Below are positions 34,701 through 45,427 of a DNA stretch of 64,000 bases, piece after piece. The notes under the pieces are model-generated. The model was not told where the DNA came from. It searched no databases and saw nothing but the letters and a program-made list of their open reading frames with translations. Made by a program: the position numbers and the translations under genes. Source of the stretch: Podospora comata (Eukaryota > Ascomycota > Sordariomycetes > Sordariales > Podosporaceae). Each line of letters opens with the position of its first letter. Within the stretch, counting starts at the first letter, position 1. Location: positions 2,046,001 to 2,110,000 of the forward strand of contig CP071499.1 in the NCBI GenBank assembly GCA_017354895.1, given 5' to 3'.

Positions 34701-34794
34701 TAGGGGGGTAGTTGAATGAGACGACGACATAACTACAACACTTCGTCGTGTCTCAGACTGGACCTTGGGTCCGAATATCAAAACCATTGCCGTC
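28720..34794. other. Gene-poor stretch of 6.1 kb
   Basis: Longest gap in the window. Frames up to 180 codons occur on both strands but lack domain features, sensible introns or protein-like composition. The first 900 bp are T-rich and fit the AT-hook gene 3' flank. An 18-base A-run lies at 30814-30831. The last 1 kb is likely promoter and leader of the membrane-protein gene. I see no transposon ends, tRNA or rRNA. Long noncoding transcripts or a rapidly evolving small gene cannot be excluded. Confidence 0.4.
30814..30831. repeat. Poly-A homopolymer (A18)
   Basis: Uninterrupted run of 18 A within the gene-poor stretch. It resembles a retroposed tail, but nothing upstream looks like a SINE or processed copy. 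Confidence 0.9.
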
Positions 34795-36270
34795 ATGGTA
34801 ATCCCTCGCTCCCTTCCGGCTGTGCTGGGCGTCATTTCGATTCTGCCGACCGCGGCTATCCTGGCGATACACAGCATCCTCGCTCGATCACGGGAAGACC
34901 GGGCTCCTGCGGTTAGAACCACGGCCATCATTGCCGCCATCCTCGAAGCCACTGTTCTTGCCGCCGTCACCGGTCTCACCTGCGCGCATATCGGCCCTTG
35001 GTCAGCACGATGGGCGAAATTCAACGGGCTGTTGTTCGGGACAGGCTTGTTCCTATGCACAGTCGCTGCCGCTGTGTCAGTGGCCAACATGATCTGCCTG
35101 AGCAAGGTTGATGAGGATCCTGAGAGCACAATTCTGGGCTCTGGCGCGACAGGCTTCCTGGTTGGTTCATCGGTCGTCCTCGGCCTTGCTTTCGCAACAC
35201 AGCTTGTTTTCTTGGTCTTCCACTTTGTTGCTGGGAGAGTTCGAGGGCCACGGATCAAGGTGACTGTACACAAGGACCAGGACCGAAGCAGATCGCCTCC
35301 CCGGGTGAAATCCATTGCCTACCACGAGACCAGCCCAAGTCTTGTTTCTGGGAAAGCCCGCGGCAGCGCATCATTCGAGAAGACACCGCCTGGATCCAGT
35401 GCCGGACGCTCGACAGCAGAGACGATAAGCTCCTTTCGAAGCTCGCTATCAAACGTGGTCCGGCCCATCTCCTCCAAGACTCGTTTGCTGTCTCAACGAG
35501 GGCGCCGTCCAGCCTCGTTAGACCTCCCATCATTCCACGAACAGACAAGAACGACGGAGGAAGGGTTCGATTCATGGGATACATCGGCGGTTGATCCACA
35601 AAACCGACAGACCGTCTTGGAATCGTCTTCACCACCGCTGGGCCGTTTCCTCGAGACAATACCGGCTAGCCCCACCACCAGTCGAAGTCCGAGCCCTGGC
35701 ACACCGTTAGACTTCTTGGAGCCCCCTTCTCGCACCAGAAGACGAAGCCGAACATTGAGTCCAGCCCCAAGCAGAGTGTCCCAGGCACAGCGGACAGCCT
35801 TTACACAACATTCTACCCAGAGCGAGTCTCACATCCACCCGCTCTTCAGATCCGATTCGCCTATTCCTCCACCACCCATCGTAACACCAGGGACTGTTGT
35901 GGTTGCTGCACCAAACGGGGGACAGATCCTCAGCGATAGGCAAAGCATCCGAAGTATCAAGAGTCTCCGTCGAATGCGAAGCGGGAGTCTTCCAGGCGTT
36001 CCAAGCCCATTGAGTCGGCAAGGGTCCGTTGAATCTTTCCACCGCAAACCTGATACCCACTCACCAGAGATTCGTGAGGAGGATGAATACCTGACCCCCG
36101 AGGGGACGACACCGGTGCTGGAGACGGAGCGGAAGATGACACCGCCAATTCCTGATTGGATTCTGTCTGCTGGGTCTCGGACGAGCCTGACCACCTACCA
36201 CAGCCGGAAGATCCATCTTCCATGCTCAAGTGAAGAAGCTTCTGGTGGCGCTGCACCCAGCCCGCAGTAG
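34795..36270 (+). CDS. Four-helix membrane protein with long disordered tail
   Basis: Intronless, 491 aa from the first in-frame ATG (34795) to TAG. I do not recognise the family. Four hydrophobic segments lie in the first 145 residues: PAVLGVISILPTAAILAIHS, TTAIIAAILEATVLAAVTGL, GLLFGTGLFLCTVAAAVSVA and GFLVGSSVVLGLAFATQLVF. The loops are short and there is no obvious signal peptide. After FHFVAGRVRG the remaining 340 residues are Ser/Pro/Arg-rich, with many SP and RSxS sites, and probably form a cytosolic phosphorylated tail. The four-helix plus tail layout recalls fungal cortical tetraspan proteins, but sequence signatures of SUR7 or tetraspanins are absent. Confidence 0.75.
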   Translation: MVIPRSLPAVLGVISILPTAAILAIHSILARSREDRAPAVRTTAIIAAILEATVLAAVTGLTCAHIGPWSARWAKFNGLLFGTGLFLCTVAAAVSVANMICLSKVDEDPESTILGSGATGFLVGSSVVLGLAFATQLVFLVFHFVAGRVRGPRIKVTVHKDQDRSRSPPRVKSIAYHETSPSLVSGKARGSASFEKTPPGSSAGRSTAETISSFRSSLSNVVRPISSKTRLLSQRGRRPASLDLPSFHEQTRTTEEGFDSWDTSAVDPQNRQTVLESSSPPLGRFLETIPASPTTSRSPSPGTPLDFLEPPSRTRRRSRTLSPAPSRVSQAQRTAFTQHSTQSESHIHPLFRSDSPIPPPPIVTPGTVVVAAPNGGQILSDRQSIRSIKSLRRMRSGSLPGVPSPLSRQGSVESFHRKPDTHSPEIREEDEYLTPEGTTPVLETERKMTPPIPDWILSAGSRTSLTTYHSRKIHLPCSSEEASGGAAPSPQ

Positions 36271-37021
36271 GGTTATGCTTCAGTTGTTCTGTGGCACTTG
36301 TGACGACAAAACTTTGTCACCACGCCGCATACCTTCATTTTTCTTTCTGTGTATCAAACGTTTTGCTTTCTTTGGGTAGGGCGGCTTGGTGTTGCTGAGG
36401 AGTGGGGAGATACCAATCATGATTGAAACTTTTGCTTTAGCGTGGCGTTGACACCGGTACTTGACCTGAGGGAACAGGCTGGAAGGAACAGGACAATGGC
36501 GTTTGGTGAAATGGTTGATGACTATGAGACATGACAGGAGACATAGATTTCATTTGGTTCATCATCGGATTGGGAAGGGTAGTCGTCTGGAGATAGGGAC
36601 TCTTGAAAATAAACAAAAGAAATTATTGATGGACATGATGTCTCAAATCAAAGCAAGTGAGTGATAGGTAAGGAAGGCCTGTAGTAGGTGACAATTGACA
36701 GCAAGTGAAGGTTAGGTTAGGTTGATTGTGAGGGGAAGGTAAAGCTACGGTAGGTCCGCTGACCAGAGTGGGGCTAGGCATCAGGACGCGCGCACCCACT
36801 GCCACTTCACTGCCGCCTTCTTTTGGCCTGGATTTCCATCCAGCATATTTTAAGCTGCTAACAACAGGCAACTACAGCTTTTGCCACAAAACACCACCAC
36901 GACCCCTCGACCGCTGAATATCGATACATATTCGATTCGGCATCAATACAGCGCCGTACTGCGCTTAATCTATCACTTCCATCTACAGGCAGTCATACGG
37001 AATCTTTCCTGGATCGCCCAT
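36271..37021. other. Intergenic, membrane-protein gene to RAD23
   Basis: Promoter and leader of RAD23 plus the upstream 3' flank. A short direct repeat (GGTTAGGTTAGGTT) lies at about 36710-36723. Nothing else seen. Confidence 0.55.
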
Positions 37022-38649
37022 CATGAAGGTCAATTTCAAGGTACGTTCTGTCACCGGTGGTAGCCAGCTGCTTTTCGATAGCTGCGATAGCACCTTTGGA
37101 ATCCTCAGTCAATCACATTGCCGTGGTCAATGCTAACATATTGTGCTTATTCATAGGACCTCAAGCAGCAGAAGTTCACCATCGAGTTTGAGCCCACCGA
37201 TCTCGTGAGTTACCCCTCATCATCCCTCAACCCTTGCTGCCGCCAACAGCTGCCCCCCGCCACCGAACCTCCAATGTCGAGACAGCCTGTTACAGGTTAC
37301 AGTCCGGTCCAAGAACCACGGATGCCTACTATCGCTTTCAAGATCACCGCTGACAATAGCTCTATCAGATCTCAACCGTGAAGCAGAAGCTCTCTGAGGA
37401 CCATGGCTGGGATCCTGCGCTCCAAAAGCTCATCTATTCAGGTAAAAAGCTATGACGCATCCGTCCGCTACCGGTTCCCGCAACTAACCCATCCGCCCAC
37501 TACAGGCAAGATTCTGAAGGATGAGGATACCATCGAGTCTTGCAAGATCGAGGAGAAGGGCTTTGTTGTTTGTATGGTGAGCAAGGTAAGTAAATTCTGA
37601 CATTTTGGCTGTCCACTGGTCACGGCTAACCGCAGACAAAATGACAGCCCAAGGCGCCCAAGCCAGCTCCTGCCGCCGAGTCTTCTTCCGTCGTCCCGGC
37701 CACACCTGCTCAAGCCGCCCCGGCCTCTACCCCAGCGCCCCCAGCTGCCCCAGCTCAAGTATCAAATGCCGCCTCAGCTGCTCCTGCCACCCCCAGCCCA
37801 AATCGGACTAGTGGTGCCCCCAACGACTCGAGTGCTCTCGCTATGGGAGAGCAGCGTGCGCAGGCTATTGCCAACATGGAGGCCATGGGTTTCGAGCGAT
37901 CCCAGATCGACGCTGCTATGCGTGCCGCCTTCTTCAACCCCGAGCGTGCGGTTGAGTACTTGTTGACGGTATGTTTGAGTGTACCAAGAGATCGGCGATT
38001 GGGGCATGTGCAGATGTGACTAACTTGTATAACCCAGGGCATTCCCGAGAACGTTCAACAACAAACAGCTGCCCAGCGCGTGGGTCATGCCGTCCCCCCC
38101 CCCGCCCCTGCTGCTGCGAGCCCCGCCCCTGCGCCTGCTGGTGAGGCTGCTGGTGACCTTGAGGGAGAAAATTTGTTTGACCTTGCTGCTCGTGCTGGTG
38201 GTGCCCGCAGCGGAAGTGGTGGAGTTGCTGCCGCCGGAGCGAGCGCGCAAGATCTTGGCAACCTAAGCTGGCTTAGACAGAACGCTCAGTTCCAACAGCT
38301 TCGCCAAGTCGTCCAACAACAGCCCGGCATGCTCGAGCAGATTCTTCAGCAGCTCAGTGCTGGTAACCCACAACTCGCCCAGACGATCGCCCAGAACCCC
38401 GAGCAGTTCCTCCAGTTGCTTAGTGAGCACGGTGATGACGATGCGCCGCTCCCCCCTGGAGCCCACCAGATTTCGGTCACAGAGGAGGAGCGTGACGCCA
38501 TTGAGCGGTTGACTCGGCTAGGATTCAGCCAGGACCAGGCCATCCAGGCGTATTTTGCCTGCGAGAAGAACGAGGAGTTGGCTGCGAACTTCTTGTTCGA
38601 CCAGCCCGATGACGATGATGATGACATGGGCGGCACCGGTACTCACTAA
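37022..38649 (+). CDS. RAD23: UV excision repair and proteasome shuttle protein RAD23
   Basis: Six exons (37022-37039, 37157-37204, 37369-37441, 37506-37585, 37648-37968, 38038-38649) give 383 aa. All early introns fall in the ubiquitin-like domain, residues 1-73 (MKVNFKDLKQQKFTIEFEPT, KLIYSGKILKDEDTIESCKI). Then come a Pro/Ala linker, UBA1 at about 140-180 (IANMEAMGFERSQIDAAM), the XPC-binding STI1-like region at about 255-315 (LGNLSWLRQNAQFQQLRQVV) and UBA2 at about 328-370 (ERDAIERLTRLGFSQDQAIQ). The acidic end DDDDDDMGG closes the protein. RAD23 carries ubiquitinated clients to the proteasome and stabilises the XPC/RAD4 damage sensor (known). The acceptor before exon 5 is fixed by a stop if the nearer upstream AG is used. 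Confidence 0.97.
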
Positions 38650-39244
38650 TTTTCTTCTAATTCGCCTTTGCTTTGGGATTGCGGGGTTATTCGGGATATC
38701 CAGGCAGGAATGGTTATGCGGGGTGGAGATGGGCGGAGGCTTTTAGCTTTTTGTTTTCACTGGTGATGTGAGGCAGGCAGAAAGTTAAAAGCGAAGGTCT
38801 ATTATTGATAGCAAGATACCAAACAGCTAGGTTTTTCTCCGACTGGAAGTCTGAGTGCCAGTGATCTGTGATGCTAGACTCTGGGGATGGAAGACGGGGA
38901 AAATTTGAGGTGGAGGGAGAGAGAGAGAAAGTGCTCAACATCTCTTTTATGCCTGCCAGTGATACGAAGGGGTTGGGAACCATCATTAGCTGTGTAGACT
39001 CTAGTACCCAACTCGGGCATACTATTAGCAGGTCACTGGCGGCTCATTTCAGACAGGGTAATAAAAACATCGCTTTGATTCCTTCCGATAAATAAAGCTA
39101 TGGGTATCAATGAATCGAAATAAATGCGAGAAACCCTTACAAATACCAGCACATCTATCTACCTGGGTTCCTATTTTGCCTGTGGGTCTCGTAACCACGA
39201 CCGAATCCTTTCTATCCCCCCCCCCGTAAACACCATAATGTGCC
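38650..39244. other. Convergent 3' region, RAD23 and BDP1
   Basis: Tail-to-tail spacer with an AATAAA near 39091 on the plus strand. No gene or repeat seen. Confidence 0.55.
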
Positions 39245-41191
39245 TCACCAAACCCCCTGCTCAACCTTTTTCTTCCCCCTCCGCCCACTCTTCTTCTTTG
39301 CCTCCTCCAGCTCTTTGAGCATCTTCTCCTCCTTCCTCTTTTCTTCTTCCCTCTTCTCCCTCTCCACCGCCTCCTCCCTCTCCTCAAACTCTTTCCTCTG
39401 CTCCTCCAGCTCCTTCTCGATGTCGTCCGTTGTCTCAAACTCCTGCTTCGTCTTCTCCTTCACCTCCTCAATCCTCATCGGCTGCTTCACCTCCCCGACC
39501 AACGCGCTCTTCACCCTCGCCGGATTTTGCCTCTCCTCCCGATTGAATTTCAGTTTGATGTGCTTCCTCGTTTTGCCAGGAAACATTTTCGAAATCAGCT
39601 CAAAGTCCGTCCCGAATCTCGAAAGCGCCCAGTAAAACTGGTCAGTGTCGGCGTCGGACCATTGACCTGGTTTCAGGGCGCGGCGGAGATAAGTCTGCTG
39701 GGTGGTGTGGTTGGTGAAATCATTGACTTCCACCTCTTCCAGATTCCCCTCCGCTTCTCTCGCTCTGGCATGCCGATCAATTTGGAGAGATGACTGGTTG
39801 AGCACGATTTCTCCGTCAATGATCTGGTATTGTTCTCCTACCGGGGCTGTCACTGCCACCGGGCGGGCAAACCCCCCTTCATCATCATCATTACCCCCCG
39901 GCAAGGGGGTGTCGGCGTTCAAAGGTGGAGGTTGCCCATCATTGTCGTTGTTTTCCCCACCCTCCTCGGCACCATTACCCCTCCCCTTCTTCCTCTTCTC
40001 ATTCGCCTTCAGTTTCTTCACCCGTTCCCTCTCCAAAAGGGTATCATGAAGAGAAAACTTCTTGCCGATCCGGAGGTCCTTGGCTAGGTCGGCCATTTTG
40101 AACTCGTCTTCGTCTACAACTTGCTCTTCGGCGTTTTCGGGTGTTACCTCACGCTGAGCACGTGGGGCGCGGGAGTTGGCTCGGGAGTTGGCTCGGGAGT
40201 TGGCTCGGGATTGTGTTTCTTCTCCTTCGGGGGTCTCCCCGTCTTCGGCGGCGACTGCGGCCCTGGTGCGCTTTTGACGGGGTTTTCTGGCTGCTTTGGC
40301 GGCTTGGTATTCTTCGTAGCCTTCCTCGCCTGGGAGGGGGGCGGCTCGTCTGCGGGCTCGCTTTCTTGGGGCGGGGGTGCTTGTGTTTGCTTCGCCGGCC
40401 TCCTCATTCTCAGCTGTTTCTGCAGCAGGTTCTTCGATGGCTGTGTCGGCTTTGCGTTTCCGGGGGACCCGGGGCTTGGGTTTGGGCTTCGGCTTTGGGG
40501 CTTGGGATGGTCCAGAGGTGCTCGGTTCGGGTGGTTGAGAGGAACCAGAGGTGGGTTCGGCGGGCTGCTCAGCTACAGGCTCAACGGAGGCGACAACATC
40601 TTCTGTGCTAGGTGTAGCTTCTTCGGGGGGTGGAGCTTCAGAGATAGTCGATGCTCCTGAGGAGGAGGTAGCTGATGAAGCTTGCTCGGGCACCGAAGGC
40701 GTAGGCGCAGGGGTGAGCGCCGGGGCAGGAGCTGCTGGAGGAGGAACTGACACAGCGGCCGATTTCGACGCTCTCACGGGTTTGGGTGCGGTTGGACGGG
40801 CATGCCTGGGCGATACCGGCGTGGGCAATGGAGCAGTTGACGCCGGGGTCTCGGCCTGAGAGGGTGTAGCATCATCCTGGCTCTGGATACTTGAGACTCC
40901 CGCAGCAGAAGTCGTGGTGCTAATTGGTGACGGCTCTCTCACTTCAGAGTGCTGTGTCTGGCCCTGAGCTGAAGGTGTCTCGACATCTTGAGGAGGGGCA
41001 TTGTCGACGGCCGGAGGAGCGGCCTCAGTAGGGGCGCTGGGTGGGGGCGGGGTCGGGTTTGCGTCCTCTTGCTGAGAGGCAGCTGGAGTAGAAGCTGGTG
41101 TATTCGTGGAGGAAGGCCTCGAGGCAGGAGGAGGGCGTTTCCCTTTCGGCTTGGGTCCCGGCTTGAACTTGCTCTTGTTGTTCGCCAACAT
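39245..41191 (-). CDS. BDP1: TFIIIB subunit B'' (BDP1)
   Basis: Single exon of 648 codons. The N-terminal two thirds are Pro/Ala/Ser-rich, with a basic APRKRARRR block and a triple SRAN repeat. From about residue 445 a conserved core appears: a segment with PVGEQYQIIDGEIVLNQSSL, then NDFTNHTTQQTYLRRALKPG, and the extended SANT domain from about 503 (WSDADTDQFYWALSRFGTDF, LISKMFPGKTRKHIKLKFNR). The C-terminus is a long charged helix (KELEEQRKEFEEREEAVERE). BDP1 joins BRF1 and TBP on Pol III promoters and opens DNA at tRNA and 5S genes (established). The SANT core is unambiguous; the start is the first ATG and fits a KPGPKPKGKRPPP-type N-terminus seen in fungal BDP1. Confidence 0.92.
   Translation of the reverse strand: MLANNKSKFKPGPKPKGKRPPPASRPSSTNTPASTPAASQQEDANPTPPPPSAPTEAAPPAVDNAPPQDVETPSAQGQTQHSEVREPSPISTTTSAAGVSSIQSQDDATPSQAETPASTAPLPTPVSPRHARPTAPKPVRASKSAAVSVPPPAAPAPALTPAPTPSVPEQASSATSSSGASTISEAPPPEEATPSTEDVVASVEPVAEQPAEPTSGSSQPPEPSTSGPSQAPKPKPKPKPRVPRKRKADTAIEEPAAETAENEEAGEANTSTPAPRKRARRRAAPLPGEEGYEEYQAAKAARKPRQKRTRAAVAAEDGETPEGEETQSRANSRANSRANSRAPRAQREVTPENAEEQVVDEDEFKMADLAKDLRIGKKFSLHDTLLERERVKKLKANEKRKKGRGNGAEEGGENNDNDGQPPPLNADTPLPGGNDDDEGGFARPVAVTAPVGEQYQIIDGEIVLNQSSLQIDRHARAREAEGNLEEVEVNDFTNHTTQQTYLRRALKPGQWSDADTDQFYWALSRFGTDFELISKMFPGKTRKHIKLKFNREERQNPARVKSALVGEVKQPMRIEEVKEKTKQEFETTDDIEKELEEQRKEFEEREEAVEREKREEEKRKEEKMLKELEEAKKKSGRRGKKKVEQGVW
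40170..40205. repeat. 12-bp tandem repeat inside BDP1
   Basis: Three exact copies of cgggagttggct plus a partial fourth, encoding SRAN repeats on the minus strand. Being a multiple of three, copy-number change would not break the frame. Confidence 0.9.
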
Positions 41192-41810
41192 CGTGCCAAC
41201 TCACTGCCCCGCACTGGGCACCTTTGTGGCCTTTGAGTTACTGAAATCCACGGCAGTCTTGGGGCATTTGCCGCCGGTCGGGTCGCTGATTGCCGCCGCA
41301 ATAAATGATGTCAAAAAGCCAAATAGATGTCTTCGCGAGAAGAATCAAATTGGCGTGCTTCTGAGCAGTGGGATCTAGTTGATGGTTTCGGGAGTGATGG
41401 CTGGCCGAGTGGAAAAGTGTTGGATTCGGTGAAAAGCACGTCGGAACAGAGCTGGGACGCGCATAAGAAATGCAGTCCCCACCAAGCTGCCCCGCTAGAG
41501 CCGAAACAGGACTAGCGGCCTCAAAAAGGAGCCATCTCTGGGAATTCCTTGGCGAACTTGCGGTCGAAGTCAGCGGGCTCTCTTTCTCTCTTGTCTCTGC
41601 TTCTTCCAATTCCAAACTCGCTCACGCTCCCACGCTCATTCATTCTTCCCATCATTGGGGCACCGCCGGGCCACACAGACGCCGAAACCCACTGACCCAG
41701 ATTTCCACTCGTACTTTATTTTAATCATCTTAATCTTTTCCCCCCGTCCTGATCGACCCTTTCCTTTGGCTTTTGCAAGTCAAAAATCCAAATCTCGCGC
41801 GGCCATTCTG
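41192..41810. other. Divergent promoter BDP1-BRE1
   Basis: About 620 bp between two start codons pointing apart. No gene. An A-box-like TGGCCGAGTGG at 41402-41412 was examined as a tRNA and rejected. Confidence 0.6.
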
Positions 41811-44570
41811 ATGCCGGTTGCCACCTCCCCGTCCGCGTTGCCTCGTCCGTCCAGCTTTGCCAAGATGGAGGACAGGAAGAGACCCGCGTCCGGCGCGGTC
41901 GACGAAGTAGCTCCCCCGAGCAAGCGCCATCAGGTCAACGGCAGCGGAAAGTCCAAGGATGACTCTGGCGACATGAAAGAAGAGGCCTGGATTGAGGTGA
42001 GTCGTCACACGACAGCCATCCCTCCCCCGCGTCATCACCACCTGCCCCGGCCATCCAGCATCCTCTCTCCTATCCCCATCCCTCCTCATTCCTATTCCGG
42101 CACTCATCGAGCAGGCCACTTGGACCCCTGCTCTGCCATCGCGCGCCAACCAGTTTGCGGCCCTGCCGAGTGATGGGTGACAGTCTCCATCCAGCGCGAT
42201 GTTTCTGCACGAGTTGCTCGCCTTGACCGCGGCTAATGCGTGGCCTGCTGCCAAATAAACAGCGCGCCCGAGTTCTACCAGGTTTCTTCTAGTGTCTCAT
42301 CACTGCTCATCACTCTTACTTCGCTGCCTCCGCTACGATGTGTATACACGTTCCTCTCGGCCGAGTACTAGGGTGATGGTTTTGGCTGACAAGTTTGCGG
42401 TACATGTAGGAATATACCAAGGGCGCCATATATCGCCAGATGCAAGAGTACAAACGAGAAAAAGCAAGCCTTGAGAGTCGCGTACAGGAGCTCGAAAAGA
42501 ACCACACCGACCACGACGACCATATCCGAGTTGTCGACGCCTGGCTACATCAGGTGAGTTTGCTGCCACATTTTTCCGTCCGGAACACCGCAGCTAATGC
42601 GCCACAACTAGTTACTGCAAGAAATAGAGTTACTCGTCGATGGCACAGTATCATCTCGCTCTCCGTCAGGTACGAAATCCTTGTCAAGTCTTATCCAGTA
42701 TCCACTTCTGACTTTGTTAGACTCGCCATTCCCATCGTCAACCGCACTCGGCTTTAAGGACAGCAAGGAGTTCCAGAGACATTTGGGTGACAAGGGCAAA
42801 GCTTTCAAATCCAAGGCCGAATCCATTTTTCAGCGTCTAGCAAGCTCACGTGGTGAGGTAAAGCCAGACGTTGCTAAGCTTGAATCTCAGCTCAAGACGG
42901 CACTCGCGCAACAAAAGGAGTTACATCTAAAGCTGGACAGGCTCGAGTCGGATAAGGCGCTTCTCTCGGAACAATATGACCAAGCAACGCTGAAAGCAAT
43001 CAAGGCGGAGAGAAAACTAGACCGTGTGAGAAGCGTCCAGGTTCAAAAGCTGGAACAAAAGGCCCTGGCCAGTGCGACGACACGGCCAGTCAAGACGGAG
43101 GAAAATGGTGATTTTTCCGACGACACCGATGGCAACACCAGCGAGTTGAAGGCACTTTACAAGGAGGCGCAAGCTGTTGTCAACAGGCAAAAGTTGCAGA
43201 TTGAGGCCATTATCTCCGAAAACAAGGCACTCATGGAAGAGAACTCGACCTTCAAAACAAAGAGGGAAAGTGTCTCTGATGAAGATTATGTTCGAACAGA
43301 CGTTTTCAAGCATTTCAAGCTCCAGAATGAGGATCTTATCAAGCGCATCAACCATCTGGAAGCCACTAACAAGCAGCTGCGCGAGGAGGCCGAGAAGCTA
43401 CGAGCAGAAAGGTCTGACTGGCAAGTTAAGGTGGAGGCCGAGGCTCAGCTCGTAGTGTCCGAGGCGGAGGACCAAATACAGGCAAAGGATCAGGACCTTA
43501 CGCGGATTCGAGCTGCCAGAGACGACTTGGTAGCTGAGTTGGCCATGCGCAAGGCCGCTCAGGATCAAGAAAGGGCTGCCTTGGATCAAATGAAGGAACT
43601 CGTGAACGCCAAGATGGATCGCATCACCCAACTTGAATCTGAGCTGGAACGGCTGCGACCAAGTGAGGACGTGGTCATGACCGACGCGCAACCGAATCTC
43701 GAATCTTTGTCGATTGAGGAGCTTCGGGCAAAGTGTGCCAAACTCGAGAAGGACTATGCCTCTATCAATGCGGAACTTCCGCTTCTGGAGAAGTCGTACA
43801 AAAAGGCCATGGTGCTCGCGCATTCCAAAACCATGGACAACAACGCTGTCGAAGAGCGCATCAACACGCTCATGGCCGAGAAAGCCAAAGCGGACCAGAA
43901 GTACTTTGCGGCACGGAAAGACATGGATATTCGGCTTCAGGAGATCCGTACCTTGCGTTCGCAAAACTCAAGGAGCTCCGAAATCATCGCACAGCTCAAG
44001 GACGTGGAGCATTCCACGAGAAGTGTCATCAGCAACCTGGAGAAGCAAATTGCAACTCTCAAGACCGAGGCCGCAAGCATGGCAGCGGAGAAGAAGAGGC
44101 TTGAGTTGTTGACAGCGGAAGCGACCAAAAGAGCCGACTCGGTCAAGGGCCAAATTGCCAACTTGACCGAACTGCTCAAGGCCAAGGACGCCACAGTGGC
44201 TAGCATGAAGGAGCAAACTATGAGCAGGGAGCAAGAGCTGGACAAGATCAAGGCACGGTTAGAGGAGAAGAACTCGGAAATTAGCAAACTGAGGGCCAAG
44301 TGCCGCGGCAACTCAACCGATGAAGAGGAGGCTTTGCGGGTAGGTTTTTTTTCGTCTCTGTCATGCGCATGAGAGTGGAAGCTAACATTTTGACAGAACT
44401 TGGTTATTTGCTCTGTTTGCCGCAGCAATTTCAAAAACACGATACTGAAGGGATGTGGTCATGTTTTCTGCAACGGCTGCGTGGACGACCGGCTGGCCAA
44501 CCGAATGCGCAAGTGCCCGAGCTGCAACAAGGCGTTTGACCGATCCGATGCCATGGCGGCCCACCTTTAG
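41811..44570 (+). CDS. BRE1: E3 ubiquitin ligase BRE1 (histone H2B)
   Basis: Five exons (41811-41996, 42410-42553, 42612-42669, 42721-44339, 44397-44570) give 726 aa. The N-terminus [10 protein letters not shown] and [10 protein letters not shown] are typical of fungal BRE1. Long coiled coils fill residues 60-660. The last exon holds the C3HC4 [24 protein letters not shown], then [20 protein letters not shown], ending [16 protein letters not shown]1 with RAD6 monoubiquitinates H2B, which promotes H3K4 and H3K79 methylation during transcription. Two starts 54 bp apart are in frame (41811 and 41865); I chose the first. Intron 1 is 413 bp, the longest assigned here; the others are 51-58 bp. A stop in the usual place directly after the RING supports the annotated end. 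Confidence 0.96.
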
Positions 44571-45427
44571 GCTCGTTTTGGGGCTGACCTGGATGAAATC
44601 GGGCGCAGATTTGGGCCAGGGAGGAAGGATGAGAGAGGAGGGGAAGACGAATAGGCTCTGTTGTTTCTAGCTCTTGTCGTCGCCGGGTCCGTCGCCGCCT
44701 TGAACACCGCCATATCTTCACCATTTCTTCACCATTGCCAAACTCGTCAGCCTGATTGCCCTTGGTTCAGGCTCACGAGAAGAATCGACCTGAACGATGG
44801 ATCGACGCGGGCTGCGCAGTTTTGGTCCATTGGTCTCTGGACGCCGTTATCGAAACGATTTATCACTATGACACTGCAGAAACAACGGAGGGAGAAGAAG
44901 CTTGAAAGGGGTGATAATTTTCGTTTCTGTTGATGCTTGGATCTCTTCGCCACACAAAGCGTTTTGTAATTCTACCGTGTGAGAGTAGTACGAATAAGTT
45001 TTTTCTAGTTTTACTCTTTGCGGCTCGGCATCCTTGGGTCTGGCTACCCTGCCTTGGCTTCTGGCTCTTGATATTTTCGCATTACATTTTTCTCCTTGGT
45101 GAGATGGGGGACAAGGAAAAGAAATGAGAAGGAGAAGGCAGGATATAGATGGCAGGGAGTTATTAGGCATATCATCATCATTTTTTCCTGCTGTGTTGGG
45201 TTGGGTTGGCTGGGATGGGGAGTTGAGTATAAGGGTGGTGATGAGTGCTTTATTATAGGGATTGATACTCTGCCAGCCTTTGCTAAAGTTTTGGGAGGTA
45301 TATCAGAAAGAAAGAAGGAAGGAAGGGGAAGTAGTGTACAAAGAAATAAAACAACATTCAACACCTCTTGTTACTTGTTAGATGATTGTTTGTCTAGGCA
45401 TCTATACCATCGTGCCGTGTCTTCTGG
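44571..45427. other. Convergent 3' region, BRE1 and SARAF-like gene
   Basis: No separate gene supported. A 92-codon frame lies in phase with BRE1 after a second TAG but ends BRE1 in an unusual way; treated as chance. Plus-strand AATAAA occurs near 45345. Confidence 0.5.

Noticed and set aside
40170-40205. Short regular repeats considered as a CRISPR-like array
   Set aside because: They are coding microrepeats without spacers in a eukaryotic gene.
41402-41460. tRNA-like A-box (TGGCCGAGTGG) between BDP1 and BRE1
   Set aside because: No B-box (GGTTCGANTCC-like) follows within 100 bp and no cloverleaf can be drawn.
44571-44933. BRE1 frame also continues after TAG (27 codons, TAG, 92 codons)
   Set aside because: BRE1 proteins normally end just after the RING, as here, and the downstream chain looks like untranslated sequence. 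Open frames of this length occur by chance in this GC-rich window.
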